From Phaeodactylum tricornutum CCAP 1055/1 (Eukaryota > Bacillariophyta > Bacillariophyceae > Surirellales > Neidiaceae), in contig NC_011670.1 in assembly GCF_000150955.2 (NCBI RefSeq), positions 1,159,766 through 1,223,765 of the forward strand: a DNA stretch of 64,000 nucleotides, in the 5' to 3' direction. The notes beneath the pieces were generated by a model, which worked only from the letters and a program-made list of their open reading frames with translations, ran no database searches and was not told the DNA's origin. Positions 10,818 to 21,602 of the stretch are shown one piece after another. Each line of letters begins with the position of its first letter. The stretch's first letter is position 1. The position numbers were made by a program, and so were the translations under genes.

Positions 10818-12120
10818 ATGTCTAGTGTTTCGATTCCTCCCGAGCCCAAGGTGTTGTCCGACAATCCCACCGATGGTGTGACGGCCCTCGCATTTCTCTC
10901 CCCGTCCCTCCTCGCGTCCACGTCCTGGGACGGCACTCTACGGATACACAACGTCGCTGATCAGACCCTCCAGTGTGCGCAAACCGTCACGGAAGCGGGC
11001 CCTTTACTGAGTATGGCAGTTCACGGTAATTATAGTCATCAGAATGATCGTCCGGAGGAGACGTCGACACTAGCGACGGTCCCACCAATCTACGTGGGGG
11101 GATTGGACGGCAGCATTCGACGTTTTGCCGCCCATGCAGCCGGGAGCCGCCTCGCCAACGGTAACGACGACAACAATAGCCAGAAGAATCCATGTTTGCT
11201 CAGTCGGCACCACAAGGCTGCCGTCTCTTGTCTCCAATGGATACCGCACGCACAGGGCGCTTGGTTGGTTTCCGCTGGCTGGGACGGGTTCTTGTATTTG
11301 TGGGATCCCACCGCGATCGCCGACACGGAAGTAGCGAAGTTACCACCACCACTGGCAACCCTATCACTACCGGGAAAGGCTTTTTCTATGGATGTGCACA
11401 CGTCCGAATCGCGGACGTTGTCCCGAATCGTGGTGGCCTGTGCCGGCAGACGAGTGTGTGTGGTCCAGGTCACCACTAGTACGGGGACGGAAGGTTCTCA
11501 CGAAACTCATACGGCACCAGGGTTACTGCCGCAAGTAGAACTAGTGTTGGATCGTGAAAGTACCTTGAAGTATCAAACCCGATGCGTCCGCTTTTTGCAA
11601 GATGGCGTGGGGATTGCCCTCGCATCGATCGAAGGACGGGTCGCGATTGAGTATTTCGAAGAGTTGGATATTCCTGCCGAAGGAAAAAAGGCCTACACCT
11701 TCAAATGTCACCGCGATGGTGATATGGTGTATCCGGTAAACTGTTTGGCCTTCCATCCGGTACACGGCACCTTTGCCACGGGAGGCTGCGACGGAACCGT
11801 CGGTACGTATGTTAGTGGCATTCAGGTGGCGGCCGCTGTAGTTTGTGTAGAAACAGTGTGCTCACGCGTTGGATTCTTGGTTTTTTTTTGTCTTCACTCG
11901 TCGAACTACAGTCACGTGGGACGGCTCGAACAAGAAAAAGCTCGTCGCGCTGCCGAAATTCCCTACGTCGATCGCTGCACTCGCATTCTCCCCCGACGGA
12001 TCGCAACTGGCCATTGCCAGCTCGTACACGTTTGAAGATGGCGAACGGGAACATCCGCGCGACGAAATATACATTCGTGCCGTGCTGGATTCCGAAGTTT
12101 TGCCAAAACGCAAGCAATAA
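10818..12120 (+). CDS. BUB3: Mitotic checkpoint WD40 protein BUB3
   Basis: Exons 10818..11802 and 11912..12120 encode 397 residues. The 109-nt intron (GTACGT...CTACAG) splits a Val codon and restores DGTVVTWDGSNKK, the family's last full propeller blade. Diagnostic BUB3 segments are STSWDGTLRIHN in blade 1, PVNCLAFHPVHGTFATGGCD, and the C-terminal FSPDGSQLAIASSYTFEDGE followed by HPRDEIYIR. BUB3 binds GLEBS motifs of BUB1/BUBR1 and places them at kinetochores in the spindle-assembly checkpoint. An insertion of about 25 residues around residue 115 (NGNDDNNSQKN) is not in the human protein. RAE1 is the closest paralogue, but the EHP-D-I-IR ending favours BUB3. The start at 10818 gives a family-like short N-terminus. 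Confidence 0.9.
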
Positions 12121-12201
12121 AAATCCGATACTTATGGGAATTATTTACATTAGAGTAACGTTGCTTATTGCTAAACTCGTTACACTCTCCAACTAGTCCT
12201 A

Positions 12202-15200
12202 CTATTCTTTCGTCAGAGGCGGAGCATCTTGTACGAGCGCCGACAACATATACTGGCCCACAATCATGTCCGCCATCACGTCACCTGACGCCAACGCTTC
12301 CAATCGTTCCGTCCACTTACGGCTGTGCATAACATCGCTCGAGACAGCGACGAGTGATGTCGTCGCCACACTCGTCTGACGGGCACGCTTCGGGGACGTG
12401 CCGTACGATAGGGACTGTGGAGTCGGAACCGCACCCGGTGTTTGCTTTGCAAACGAGCCGGCTTCCACGGAATCGATCGGCTGTATGCTTGCATCACTCA
12501 ACGCCCGCTTAGGCGTCGTCTTTGTGACTTCGGGAGATGCCGGTGGAGTCGGTGTCTCGGTGGCGCTCCCCAACGCTAATTGTGCTTCACCGTCAAACTC
12601 CAACGGCGAGTCGATAACTTCCGCAAACAGGTCATTTTCCCGTACATCATCTTTTCCTTCGTTCGCTTCGAAGCAAATCGAGTTTTCTCGTTCCACAAGG
12701 TTTCGGAGCCGAATACCGGTTGCTTGAGCAATACAATCTACGTCGCCCGGGGCGAAATACAGAAAAGACTCGCTGGTGCAGGGATGTATAGCGTCTCTGA
12801 ACCAAAAGAGAGACTGCTGTAGGCATTGCCGAAACAACCTCTTGTCCAGCAAAGTGTGGCATTCGTAAAGAATCTGTTCCGGTGCCCCGCGGAGCAACTG
12901 CTCCAATGCATCAGGCAAAGAACCATTCAAAACAGTCGACATAGGAGTCAACCGGGATTCTACGTTTCCTAAGGACAAGGTCGAAGACCAAAGCAGCGGC
13001 AAGTGTTCGCCTCGGCCAAAGTAATGCAAAACGCGGCCGCTGTCGTTCGCAAACTCAGATGCCGGCCAAGAAGGAGCCCTTTCTCTTTCTGCCGCCACGT
13101 CTTCCATCTCTTCGATCATTATGATGAGAGCTGCTTGTGCTAGTTCGACGATTTTATCGCGCTTCTCGGTAGGACCAGATTGTGAGATAGCGTCCGATAT
13201 GCACTTGCACGCAACTTGCTCGGGAGTCATCCTTTGAATAACCACTGGAGCTTCTTCCGTAATTCGTTGTGCAATTTGTTCGCAGGCACAATGCAAAGCA
13301 CCGCGTACATCTTCTAGTGATAGTTCAGCATTATTGACTAAAGTGATATTGTTGGATAAAGATGAAAACGTATCATCCAAGCGACGATTCATGTCGTCCA
13401 CACAGGCCCGATCAAAATTGTCCGTAAGACCGAGGACAACTCGCGGCACGGTTCGGCCAATCGTAGAAGACAAACCTTTGAGGCGCAAAAGCTCCTCGCC
13501 TATCGAAAACATAACAGGAACCACCACCAAGACACAATCGCAATCATCCATTTTCGAATGGTTGCTGTCAGTAACAACCACCCTGACGTTTACGAAAGTT
13601 GTTGATGTCTCGTGTATTTTGTGAAAGCTAAGAACAGTTTGGAGCCAAGCTTTCAGTAATTCTGAAAGACTTTGTAGGCGAATTGATTTTGACTGTGGAC
13701 ACAAGACTCCGATCTTGAATAAAAAACATTTTTGACAAGAATTGTCCAACCTTGAACAACGCCATATCCGAGATAATGATTCAGCAATGCCTGACGACAG
13801 ATTAATTTGTTTGGTGTCTTGGTTGAGAAGATTTTCAAGAACCATTCGCAAATCAGGCGGATAGGAAAATTTGTGGCGAAGCAGAGAAGCAGGTTGATGC
13901 GAATGAAATGTAGTGGCTCCGTGAAGAAGCTTCACAAGTTTCAGGGAGGCTGACGAGGTGGGGCTCAAATGTTGCAACATTCGCGCGGTCTCTTCCGCGT
14001 TTTCCAAATACTTGGGAAGTTTTTGCTTCCATCGTTTCCATAAAAGAATTTTTTTTGCCTCTTCAGTTTGCTCTCGCCATCGAACATCATTTAAACGCGC
14101 TTTTTCCTCGCACTGCTGTCGTTCCTTTTCCTTTTCAAGCGCCAGCTTTTTCTGTCGAGCCGCCTCCTCTTGCCTGCGAGCCTCTGCTTCTTCTGCCTCT
14201 CGCTGTAACCTCTGTTTTTCAACCTCCTCTCGTTTCCGGGCTTCTTCGTCGAGGCGCTTGAGCTCCTCGCGCCGAGTTTTCTCAAGTCTCTCCAACTCGA
14301 GCTGCCTTCGGACCTCTTCGTCTCGCGCTTTTCGCTCAGCTTCCTCTTCAAGCTTTCTTTGCTGCTCCACCTCTTCTTTTTGCAGGCGCTCCAATTCTAT
14401 CCGCTCCTTCGCTTGTTGCTGCCGAAGCTCTATCTCACGTTGCTTCGACTCCATGTCCTGGCGTTTAAGCTCTAACGAAATGCGTTGTTCCCTTTCGGCT
14501 TCATGGCGTATCCGTTCTTCGTCAAGTCTACGTCTTTCGATTTGTTGTCGTTTTTCAAGTTCTTCTTGCTGCTGGCGTTCAATTTCTTGCTTCCTTGCTG
14601 CTAACGAAGCTACCTCCTCTCCTGAATTTCTCTTTACAGTGTCTTCCTTCAAAGCAACATTTTGACTCTGAGCCGAAACAAGAGGGAATTCTCTGTCTGT
14701 AGGCGATGCCCCAAAAGCACTCACTTCTCCTCTGCAAACGGCTAGTCGGGTGGCTCCATTTAACTTGCTTTCAATGGTCTTGATCATCTTTTTGGGTCGT
14801 AGCTGAACAATTGTTCCCTTCTCGGCATCTGTGGGTACTCTAAATTTCGTTGCTCTCCAAAACACGATATCCTCAATACGAGTACCACTAGCAGACGTTT
14901 TTATCTTCATTTCTTTGCAGGTAATGTTGTAGTGTTGGCATGCATTTCTAGCTTCCTCTATGTCCTCAAAACACAACAGTCTCATCAAGTCCCTTAATGG
15001 ATAGGCATCGTAGATAGCTTCAGTTGCAGAACTACGGACTCCGAACGTTTTTGACATGATTTGGAATGCATTCTTGCGCATCACTTGAACATGTTTAAAC
15101 ATGATGCACGCAAATAGATATGGAGTCGATGATGATCGCAAAATGGAAAAGAAACGAGCGTAATTAAACTCTCGCTTTGCCTGAGGCGAGAAAGCGCAAG

Positions 15201-17910
15201 TCGTGAGGTAAGACATTGGTCAAATTCCAATAAATGTATTTAAAAGTTTTACCTTGTAGATGGTCATAGCGAGTTGGACTGGCTGCGATTGATAGATATA
15301 AGGACGTTCTCGAAAAAGCCACGCAGCATACTTGAGGACTTCCATTCCTCCGTCGTTGTCGATTGTAAGGAGAATATACAATCCACGCATTTCGGGTTCG
15401 GCAGTACCATGCATCGAGCTACGCGATACATCACCGCCAATAACCCGAAGGGATACCCGACTCGTATCTTCGTCATTCGACAAAGGAGTCCCATCATAGT
15501 CAACAGGGTTGGGACCTTGCACAGAATTGGATTCACATCCGTGTGCTTGGCCAAGTAAGTTAAGCCTTGTCTCGTTGCCCTGTGCATCAGGTACTTCGAT
15601 GAGGGATCGCTTAAGAGAGTCATCGTAGTATTGATTTAGAGTTTTCATCGTCTGACCGAGCTCCTGAATATTCTGCTGACTTTGATGGGACACGTACTCT
15701 GAGATATGACTCAATTGGTGCTCACACATTGCGTGCCATCTTGCTATCCGTTCGTGGCATCGTACAGCCCGGGCGTCACAAGCGCCTCCTGTTCCAACAT
15801 AATTTTGCAAGATGAAATCTTTCCGTATCATTCTTGTGCGGTCCCAGATAAATTGGTAGACATCGAGCGACGGGGGCACACCTCCCTGAGGAAAGCGCTG
15901 GTCTGGTCCTTGTCGATCTTTTTCCTGAAATTTCATTGAAAGCAAGGTGTCGGACGGTAGCCTATGTCGCCTTACGCTGCCAACTTTTTATCTTACCATA
16001 ATCCATTCTTCCAGATACGAGCAAACACGCTCCAGGACATCAGGAGGACGCACCCATTCAGGTACATCCAGCTTGTAATCGGCGGCTGATCTTCGAAAGC
16101 GCTTAACGACGGTGTCACGATACGTCCATGATTCTGGGTGCAACGTTCCCGGCTGTGGGGTCTCTAGAAGCTGAATGTCCCCCTCTCTTTCTCGGCGAAG
16201 GAGCTCTTCGTCGGGACACATGTACGGACACGTGCCAACCATAGAAACAGCCGATCCTAAATCTGCACGACCTCCTTGTGGATCCGTACGAAGTGCCGCG
16301 TAGTTTGGAGCTTCTTCTGACTTGGATTGTAGATCAGCTGGCATGTGAGATCTCCCATTATGACTTCCAGTAAACCGAAGTGCGTTGCGATCTGAGAGAG
16401 ACGAAATGTTGATCGGTGGTATCGGGCTGGTACTTCGACTGCGAGGTGCCGGCGACCGATCTTCGCTAAGAGACAAGATTGCCTTTTTGGATAGAGCGCT
16501 TTGTACGTTCGTGCTTGTCGACTCCGGAACAAATGAGGGTGCATCCGCATTCAAAGCGGTCGTTGTAGAAGATGTTTCGGCTTCCCGCTTCTTCTTTTCC
16601 AACAGCATACGCTTCTTTTCTTCAATGCGTGCTTTGAGTTCCGCCAATCGATTGTCATCTGCATTGCTGGTTAAGGAATCTGCGGATTCCGTGTAAACCG
16701 AACTCGGAGCAACTTCCCCGGCGCTGGTCATCATTGAGGGCGGGAACGTGGACGCAGATTCCGGAATAGTCCCAAGCGCTCCTCCGCCGAATGGCGCCGG
16801 AGCGGGCCATCCACTTTTTGTTGTAGAAGAAAATATGGGCTTTCCAAAGGGTGCGTTGCTGCTGGAAAAGGCTGACGCGTTATTGCCTCCTCCGGCGTCG
16901 GCCATATCTTCGCTGTCAGATGCTGAATGAATTGGAGATCCCATGATTGGTGACATGCCGTGCGGCGTCGGACTACTGCTTTCCATTTCTAGATCATTGT
17001 TGCAAGCAAGATTGGTGGACGCACCAAAAGACATCGATATGGTGGGTGCAGTAGTGGAGATTGAAGTAAAAGGATTCACCATAGCATTGGTGCTACTTCC
17101 AAAGGGCGTAACTGTACTTTGGGTCGGAACCGTCGATCCGTTGGGTGCAGTAGTGGAGATTGAAGTAAAAGGATTCACCATAGCATTGGTGCTACTTCCA
17201 AAGGGCGTACCTGTACTTTGGGTCGGAGCCGTCGATCCAAAGGGTGTCGACATTGATGACGTCGCGAAAGGCGTAGCCGACAAAGAATTATAGGCATCTG
17301 AAGAAGGGGCTTGCCGTGGCGGACCGCCGAAAGGATTGCTACTAGCAGATCCAAAGTTCGTGATTGAAGTAGGCCCAAACGATAAATTAGCACTTCCTGC
17401 AGATCCGTACATAGACGCAGTATTTTGGTTCGATCCAAACGCAGATGGTGCCGGTGAGGAAATAGGTCCAAATGCAGCTGAACTATTACCAGTTCCAAAA
17501 CCGCCTGACGCGAACACAGTGGCTGCCGCTGAAGGTTGCTGTATTGATCCGAACGGAAGTGCGGAGAGTGAGCTGCCAAAAGGTGCTGGTGAGGCCGAGC
17601 TTCCAAAGCCAGTACTCATCGCAAACCCTTGGGCGGGTCCATTGCTACTTCCGAAAACAGAAGTTGGGCTACCAAAGAGAGGCGCGGCGAGAGCCGGAGC
17701 GGGAGCTGCAAATGCGACAGTGGGAGCGAAGGAAACGGGTGCGCCAAAAGCTGGCGGTGACGTCGAGGCGCCAAATCCGGTGTTGTTGGATTGTGTGTGA
17801 CCCGCCGTCGCGCTGTTGTTCGGTGTGCTACTGCTCGCGCCAAATAAAGAAGGTCCAGAGGCTGGACCACCAGGAGCCGGACTGCCAAAACTGCTGCCAA
17901 ACCCCGACAT
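12202..17910 (-). CDS. FG-repeat SAC3/GANP-like mRNA export factor (TREX-2)
   Basis: Three exons (17910..15997, 15924..15253, 15180..12202) are joined by two introns of exactly 72 nt each, both phase 0. They encode 1854 residues. Residues 1-410 are a nucleoporin-like domain of FG/PFG/FGS repeats in a Ser/Thr/Ala/Pro-rich context. A short basic coiled coil follows near residue 430. The SAC3/GANP domain starts near residue 557 (GTCPYMCPDEELLRRERE) and crosses both introns, including the segment KREFNYARFFSILRSSSTPY. After that comes a 200-residue, very charged E/R/Q-rich coiled coil around residues 1050-1250, then a long C-terminal region. SAC3 is the TREX-2 scaffold that couples transcription to mRNA export at the nuclear pore. 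The FG+SAC3 layout matches animal GANP. A 33-residue tandem duplication sits in the FG part. Confidence 0.88.
17044..17241 (-). repeat. 99-bp coding tandem duplication in the FG domain
   Basis: Two adjacent copies with a 99-nt period start at about 17044 and 17143 and differ at only a handful of positions. On the protein each copy is 33 residues containing NAMVNPFTSISTTAP and a PFGSST segment. The near-identity shows a recent in-frame duplication of FG repeat units. Confidence 0.9.
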
Positions 17911-18657
17911 TGCAGGCTTCGGGTGGCGATTCTAACAGTAAGGCAGTAGTAATTCAGTAGAGACAACAATATCTTGGTTATTGTATGGACGGTTGAAACG
18001 TCATGGCAGTAGGCTGGGTGATTCGGAGTCAAAAACGGTTGTGAAAATGGAAAAGGTCCTCCGGTGAGCGCATCGGATAGGGTTTGGGTTTCATTCTCCG
18101 CACTTCAGAGATTTTATCAGAAATGGGTGTCCATGCTTTTCTGTGATATATATAATTTCGTTTCATATGCCATCAATTTCCGTTGCTCTCGATTGTCTAA
18201 AAGTAATATACAAGTGAAACGTCTCTATAACGTTTTTGGCTGTAGTCCTTCGGAACGAGATTTTCGTTTCTTCATTGGCAGCCTTATCTGTAGGGATGCG
18301 TTGAGATCCTAAATTTTACACTGGAGCGCGCCGACCAGCCCTCCCTCATTCATCACGGGATGCGTGCCAAATTAGGTCTGAGAATGGAAGCTCCGCTTGA
18401 TCCTGTGCTTACATTGCTGACCTGTAAAGACACACTGGCACTTACGTAGTCTAGAGGCATAAGTAGTCGAACATTTTCATAAGATTGACATCACTGTTAG
18501 TTCGATAATCTATCGAACGCGCACTTGAACTGACAGGAATCAACAACCGCGCTACGACCCTCCTCCATGCACTCAGTCAGCGCTGCCACCACCAGAATTT
18601 ACAAGGACGAGTCCTCACAATAATTCGTCTTCAGCAACCAAAGCGACAACCTGAAAA
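17911..18657. other. Divergent intergenic spacer
   Basis: This 747-nt spacer lies between the SAC3/GANP gene (minus) and the diatom-motif gene (plus). It is AT-rich at 18100-18300 and carries an ATCACTGTTAG sequence near 18490. An 82-codon frame at 18064..18312 has no features. No RNA gene is seen. Confidence 0.5.
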
Positions 18658-19377
18658 ATGTCTGGTCCGAAAGTAGCGTATTTGCAGAATGAGGATTACC
18701 CGGATTTGACGATGATAGGAAGCATCGAAGTTGAGGCGATAGAGAATGGGGAGGGGGGAGCTATTCATAGCATCGAGCTATTACCACCCGACGAGGGCGA
18801 TGACAACAGCAGTTTTGAAACGAAAGTAGATACAGACGCGTTGAGGAACGAAAACACGGATTCCTCCATATTGGATGGCTGGGCTGCTTCGTTAATGGGA
18901 TGCGTCGCCTGTGAGACCTTCAACCCTAAATCTGCCTTGCGCAAGAAAATTCCTTGTACCGACACTTCGGTTAAGCAAACAGTGTCTTTTGGTCACCTAC
19001 ATATCAGTGAGTTCAACATGACCCTTGGAGATCACCCTTCCGCCACCTCAGGACCACCAGTAGCCCTAGGCTGGCAACGTCTTGGAGCAACCCGAGAAAT
19101 CCACTTGGACGATTACGAACGTGCGCGAATGCCCCGACGGAAACGCCGCCATCTGAAAATTCCCTACCGAGATCGACGTGCCCTTTTGGAGAAAGATGCG
19201 GGCTTTTCCGAAACCGAAGTCAATCAGGCATGGGCTGAAGCCTTGCAAATTCGTAAACAGCGCCAAGAAACATTGCAACGAGGACTCTTTCTCATGGTAA
19301 TTGACGATTTTTGCGAATCGGCATCCAGGAAATATCAAAGAATGTCGGACGGCATAACACAAGGTGTGTGTTGCTGA
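18658..19377 (+). CDS. Diatom-family protein with V-F-HIxEFxxxLGDxP motif
   Basis: This single-exon protein has 239 residues and unknown function. Residues about 105-140 read VSFGHLHISEFNMTLGDHP and then SGPPVALGWQR. That is the core of a motif (VxFxxVxVREYxxxLGDxPxxxxGxPxxLxW) found in large families of diatom and related algal proteins. It is followed by a strongly basic segment (ARMPRRKRRHLKIPYRDRR) and a short amphipathic helix with Gln/Arg (ALQIRKQRQETLQRGLF). The N-terminal 90 residues are acidic. There is no signal peptide or membrane segment. The basic patch suggests a nuclear or nucleic-acid-associated role, but this is inference only. The Cys pair at the C-terminus (GVCC*) is unexplained. 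The start at 18658 is the first in-frame ATG of the frame. Confidence 0.75.
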   Translation: MSGPKVAYLQNEDYPDLTMIGSIEVEAIENGEGGAIHSIELLPPDEGDDNSSFETKVDTDALRNENTDSSILDGWAASLMGCVACETFNPKSALRKKIPCTDTSVKQTVSFGHLHISEFNMTLGDHPSATSGPPVALGWQRLGATREIHLDDYERARMPRRKRRHLKIPYRDRRALLEKDAGFSETEVNQAWAEALQIRKQRQETLQRGLFLMVIDDFCESASRKYQRMSDGITQGVCC

Positions 19378-20129
19378 GTCAACTAGAAACGAGTTCGACT
19401 GCGTGTTGGATTTCATGAAGAACTACTGTGGGGCCCCAATTTTCTGTAGCTTTCTTTTTGTAACATTTATGGGTATTAATGTTGATGCAGCTATCATGCG
19501 CAATGATCAAGTTCTTTTCTCGAAAGTAGGTGTATTCCAAGGGTAGCTGACTGTCATATTTGTCAGAAAAATTTAGGCGACTCATGGGAGCAGCATGACA
19601 CACAATATACGCCTGGAAGCGTTCATACTTTTGTTGTGCTCAAGCATCGAGTGGGCCATTCGGTGCAAACGATGGCGCTTCCTCGATAGGATCACGGGAG
19701 TCACAGCATTGAAGGCTGAAGAGATCGAATGAACTTGAATTAAAGTTTGACGGTCAACTAGTGTAATTTGCTTTTCTTTTCTGATCCGTATCATTTCTTT
19801 CGAGATGCAATATACCTGGTAGATGAAATAAACGTATTCTGTTGTCCCAGTCCATAAGAGATATACCTGCGTTTACGTTTAGATTAGGTTAGTGTTACTG
19901 TTACATTAGTTAGTCTGACTCTGAGGCAAATGACATGAAGCCCTGACCCTTCCATTTCTTTTTGTCTACTCTTTTTGCCAAACGATTTTCGAAGAAAATC
20001 ACATTTTCTCACCCACAATTTTCGAAGCCGTGTCGTTTCTATGGAGGCACACGCCCTGATTCGTCATCCCGAGAACACAAAATCACCCTCAGTTTTTCAT
20101 TGCCCTCCTTAACAGTGAGTTCACAGTCA
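19378..20129. other. Intergenic spacer upstream of cytochrome b561
   Basis: This spacer is 752 nt. Small frames at 19364..19546 and on the minus strand show no motif. A TTCACAGTCAA element (20120..20130) ends exactly at the A of the cytochrome b561 start codon. The frame of that gene is open upstream to about 19962 but has no ATG there. Confidence 0.5.
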
Positions 20130-21053
20130 ATGAACGAGAATACACTGCACAGATCAAAGAACGCTCTCGATTTGAAAGCTAGCCGCCAGCTTAACAGAAG
20201 GGACCGTCCTGGTGACGAGTACATGTCTACCAATGCTCTTTTGGAAGATGGAGCCGAGCGTGTCGACGAAGATGCCAATTCGTCTGAGGACCATCATGAG
20301 GTAACTGTTGATCTCATTTCGAAGCTACAAGAGAGCAGCTACACAATTGCGCATATCTTGGCGCTAGCTGCCATGCTAGTCGTGATTTGGTGGATCAACA
20401 CACTCGGAGGTTTGTCGTGGAAACGCGGTCAAGCCAAACTTGTGTTCAACTGGCATCCTTTGCTCATGGTAGCATCTTTTTGTTTCATGACGGTAGCTTC
20501 TCTGTCATTTCGGTTTTCTTTTTTGCAACAAAGATTAGACCGGGGTCGCCTGAAAGTAGTGCACGGATCGGCATGGTTGGTGGCGGCGCTGTGCGCCGTT
20601 GTTGCGCTGCTGGCCGTCTTTCGGTCGCACAACGATGCCAAGAGTGGCTTTGTCGCAAACATGTACAGTTTTCATTCGTGGATCGGAGCAGCCGTCATTC
20701 TCTTGTATGCGCTCCAATTTTTTGTCGGTCTGTTTTCATTCGCCTTTCCACCGCGTTTTGTCACTCCCGAAATAAAGGCAACAGCTTTGCTCTTTCATGT
20801 CTTTGCTGGTCCTTTGATATATGTTCTGACAGCAACGACAATTCTTTTGGGTATTCAGGAAAAGGAAGGCTTTATTGGCTGTGCATATAAAGTCGAGAGC
20901 GCCGACCTTTTCCCTTTCCTCAATATTGGAAAGATTCCATTGCCTTGTCTTGTTGGCCATATCCTCGGTTTCTTGGTGTTTTCAACAGCTATCACTACCT
21001 CTTTTGCCCTCCACAATTTTGGTAGCCGTTATGAACAAAGACGAGTAAATTAA
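20130..21053 (+). CDS. Cytochrome b561-type transmembrane electron carrier
   Basis: This single-exon protein has 307 residues, with the first in-frame ATG at 20130. About 75 polar N-terminal residues precede six predicted transmembrane helices. The four helices that bind two haems carry the expected His residues: FNWHPLLM, KVVHGSAW, YSFHSWIG and LLFHVFAG. Cytochromes b561 pass electrons across a membrane, typically from ascorbate on one side to monodehydroascorbate or ferric iron on the other, so a role in ascorbate recycling or ferric reduction is inferred. No DOMON or other fused domain is visible. The conserved Arg/Lys-rich loop between helices (RFSFLQQRLDRGRLK) fits the family. The location (plasma membrane, vacuole or other) cannot be decided, and no clear signal peptide is present. 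Confidence 0.9.
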   Translation: MNENTLHRSKNALDLKASRQLNRRDRPGDEYMSTNALLEDGAERVDEDANSSEDHHEVTVDLISKLQESSYTIAHILALAAMLVVIWWINTLGGLSWKRGQAKLVFNWHPLLMVASFCFMTVASLSFRFSFLQQRLDRGRLKVVHGSAWLVAALCAVVALLAVFRSHNDAKSGFVANMYSFHSWIGAAVILLYALQFFVGLFSFAFPPRFVTPEIKATALLFHVFAGPLIYVLTATTILLGIQEKEGFIGCAYKVESADLFPFLNIGKIPLPCLVGHILGFLVFSTAITTSFALHNFGSRYEQRRVN

Positions 21054-21602
21054 TGGGGCTCAAGCAAGCAAGATACTTTCGTACGATGCAATCTTGCACA
21101 AAGGCCACCTGTAAACTAAAAATGTAAAGGGTCTCAAATGGTGGTAAACCGGATGATGGTGTAGTCCAGTGGAGAGAATGGATGATGCCTTTAAGAGAAA
21201 GAGGGGCGCCAAGTGATTATGCGAAGGGAAGCTCTCTGAGACTTTGATAGCAATTCTGCTAGACAGACTTTCATTTGGTGAACGCTTAAATTTGAATTAG
21301 TATTAAGGCTGGAATGAGGTAGGATAGGTAGGCAGGTCTCCTTCTATCGAGTAATCATAGCGAATCACTATCTGGAAGGTTAGGATATGTATGGCCATTT
21401 ACCCCTGGTCGGTACGTCAGTCGATACATAACCCGGATACTCCTGTCAACGCTCGGCAGAGCCGCCCAATGTGATGGCCGAATCTGCGAAATACATCGCG
21501 ATGGTGTGAGTTGCCTTCTGCTTCAGACCTTGTGTTATTCTGAGAAATGAAACGATTCGTGTCGGATCCGCAGATCCATCCATTTCAAACTGTAAATTAG
21601 TT
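21054..21602. other. Intergenic spacer
   Basis: This 549-nt spacer lies between cytochrome b561 and the acidic plastid protein. An AACTGTAAA element (21588..21596) lies six nucleotides before the downstream ATG. Nothing else is recognised. Confidence 0.5.

Noticed and set aside
13958-14665. 235-codon Ser/Cys/Phe-rich plus-strand frame
   Set aside because: It is antisense to the E/R/Q-rich coiled coil of the SAC3 gene; its composition is dictated by the opposite strand.
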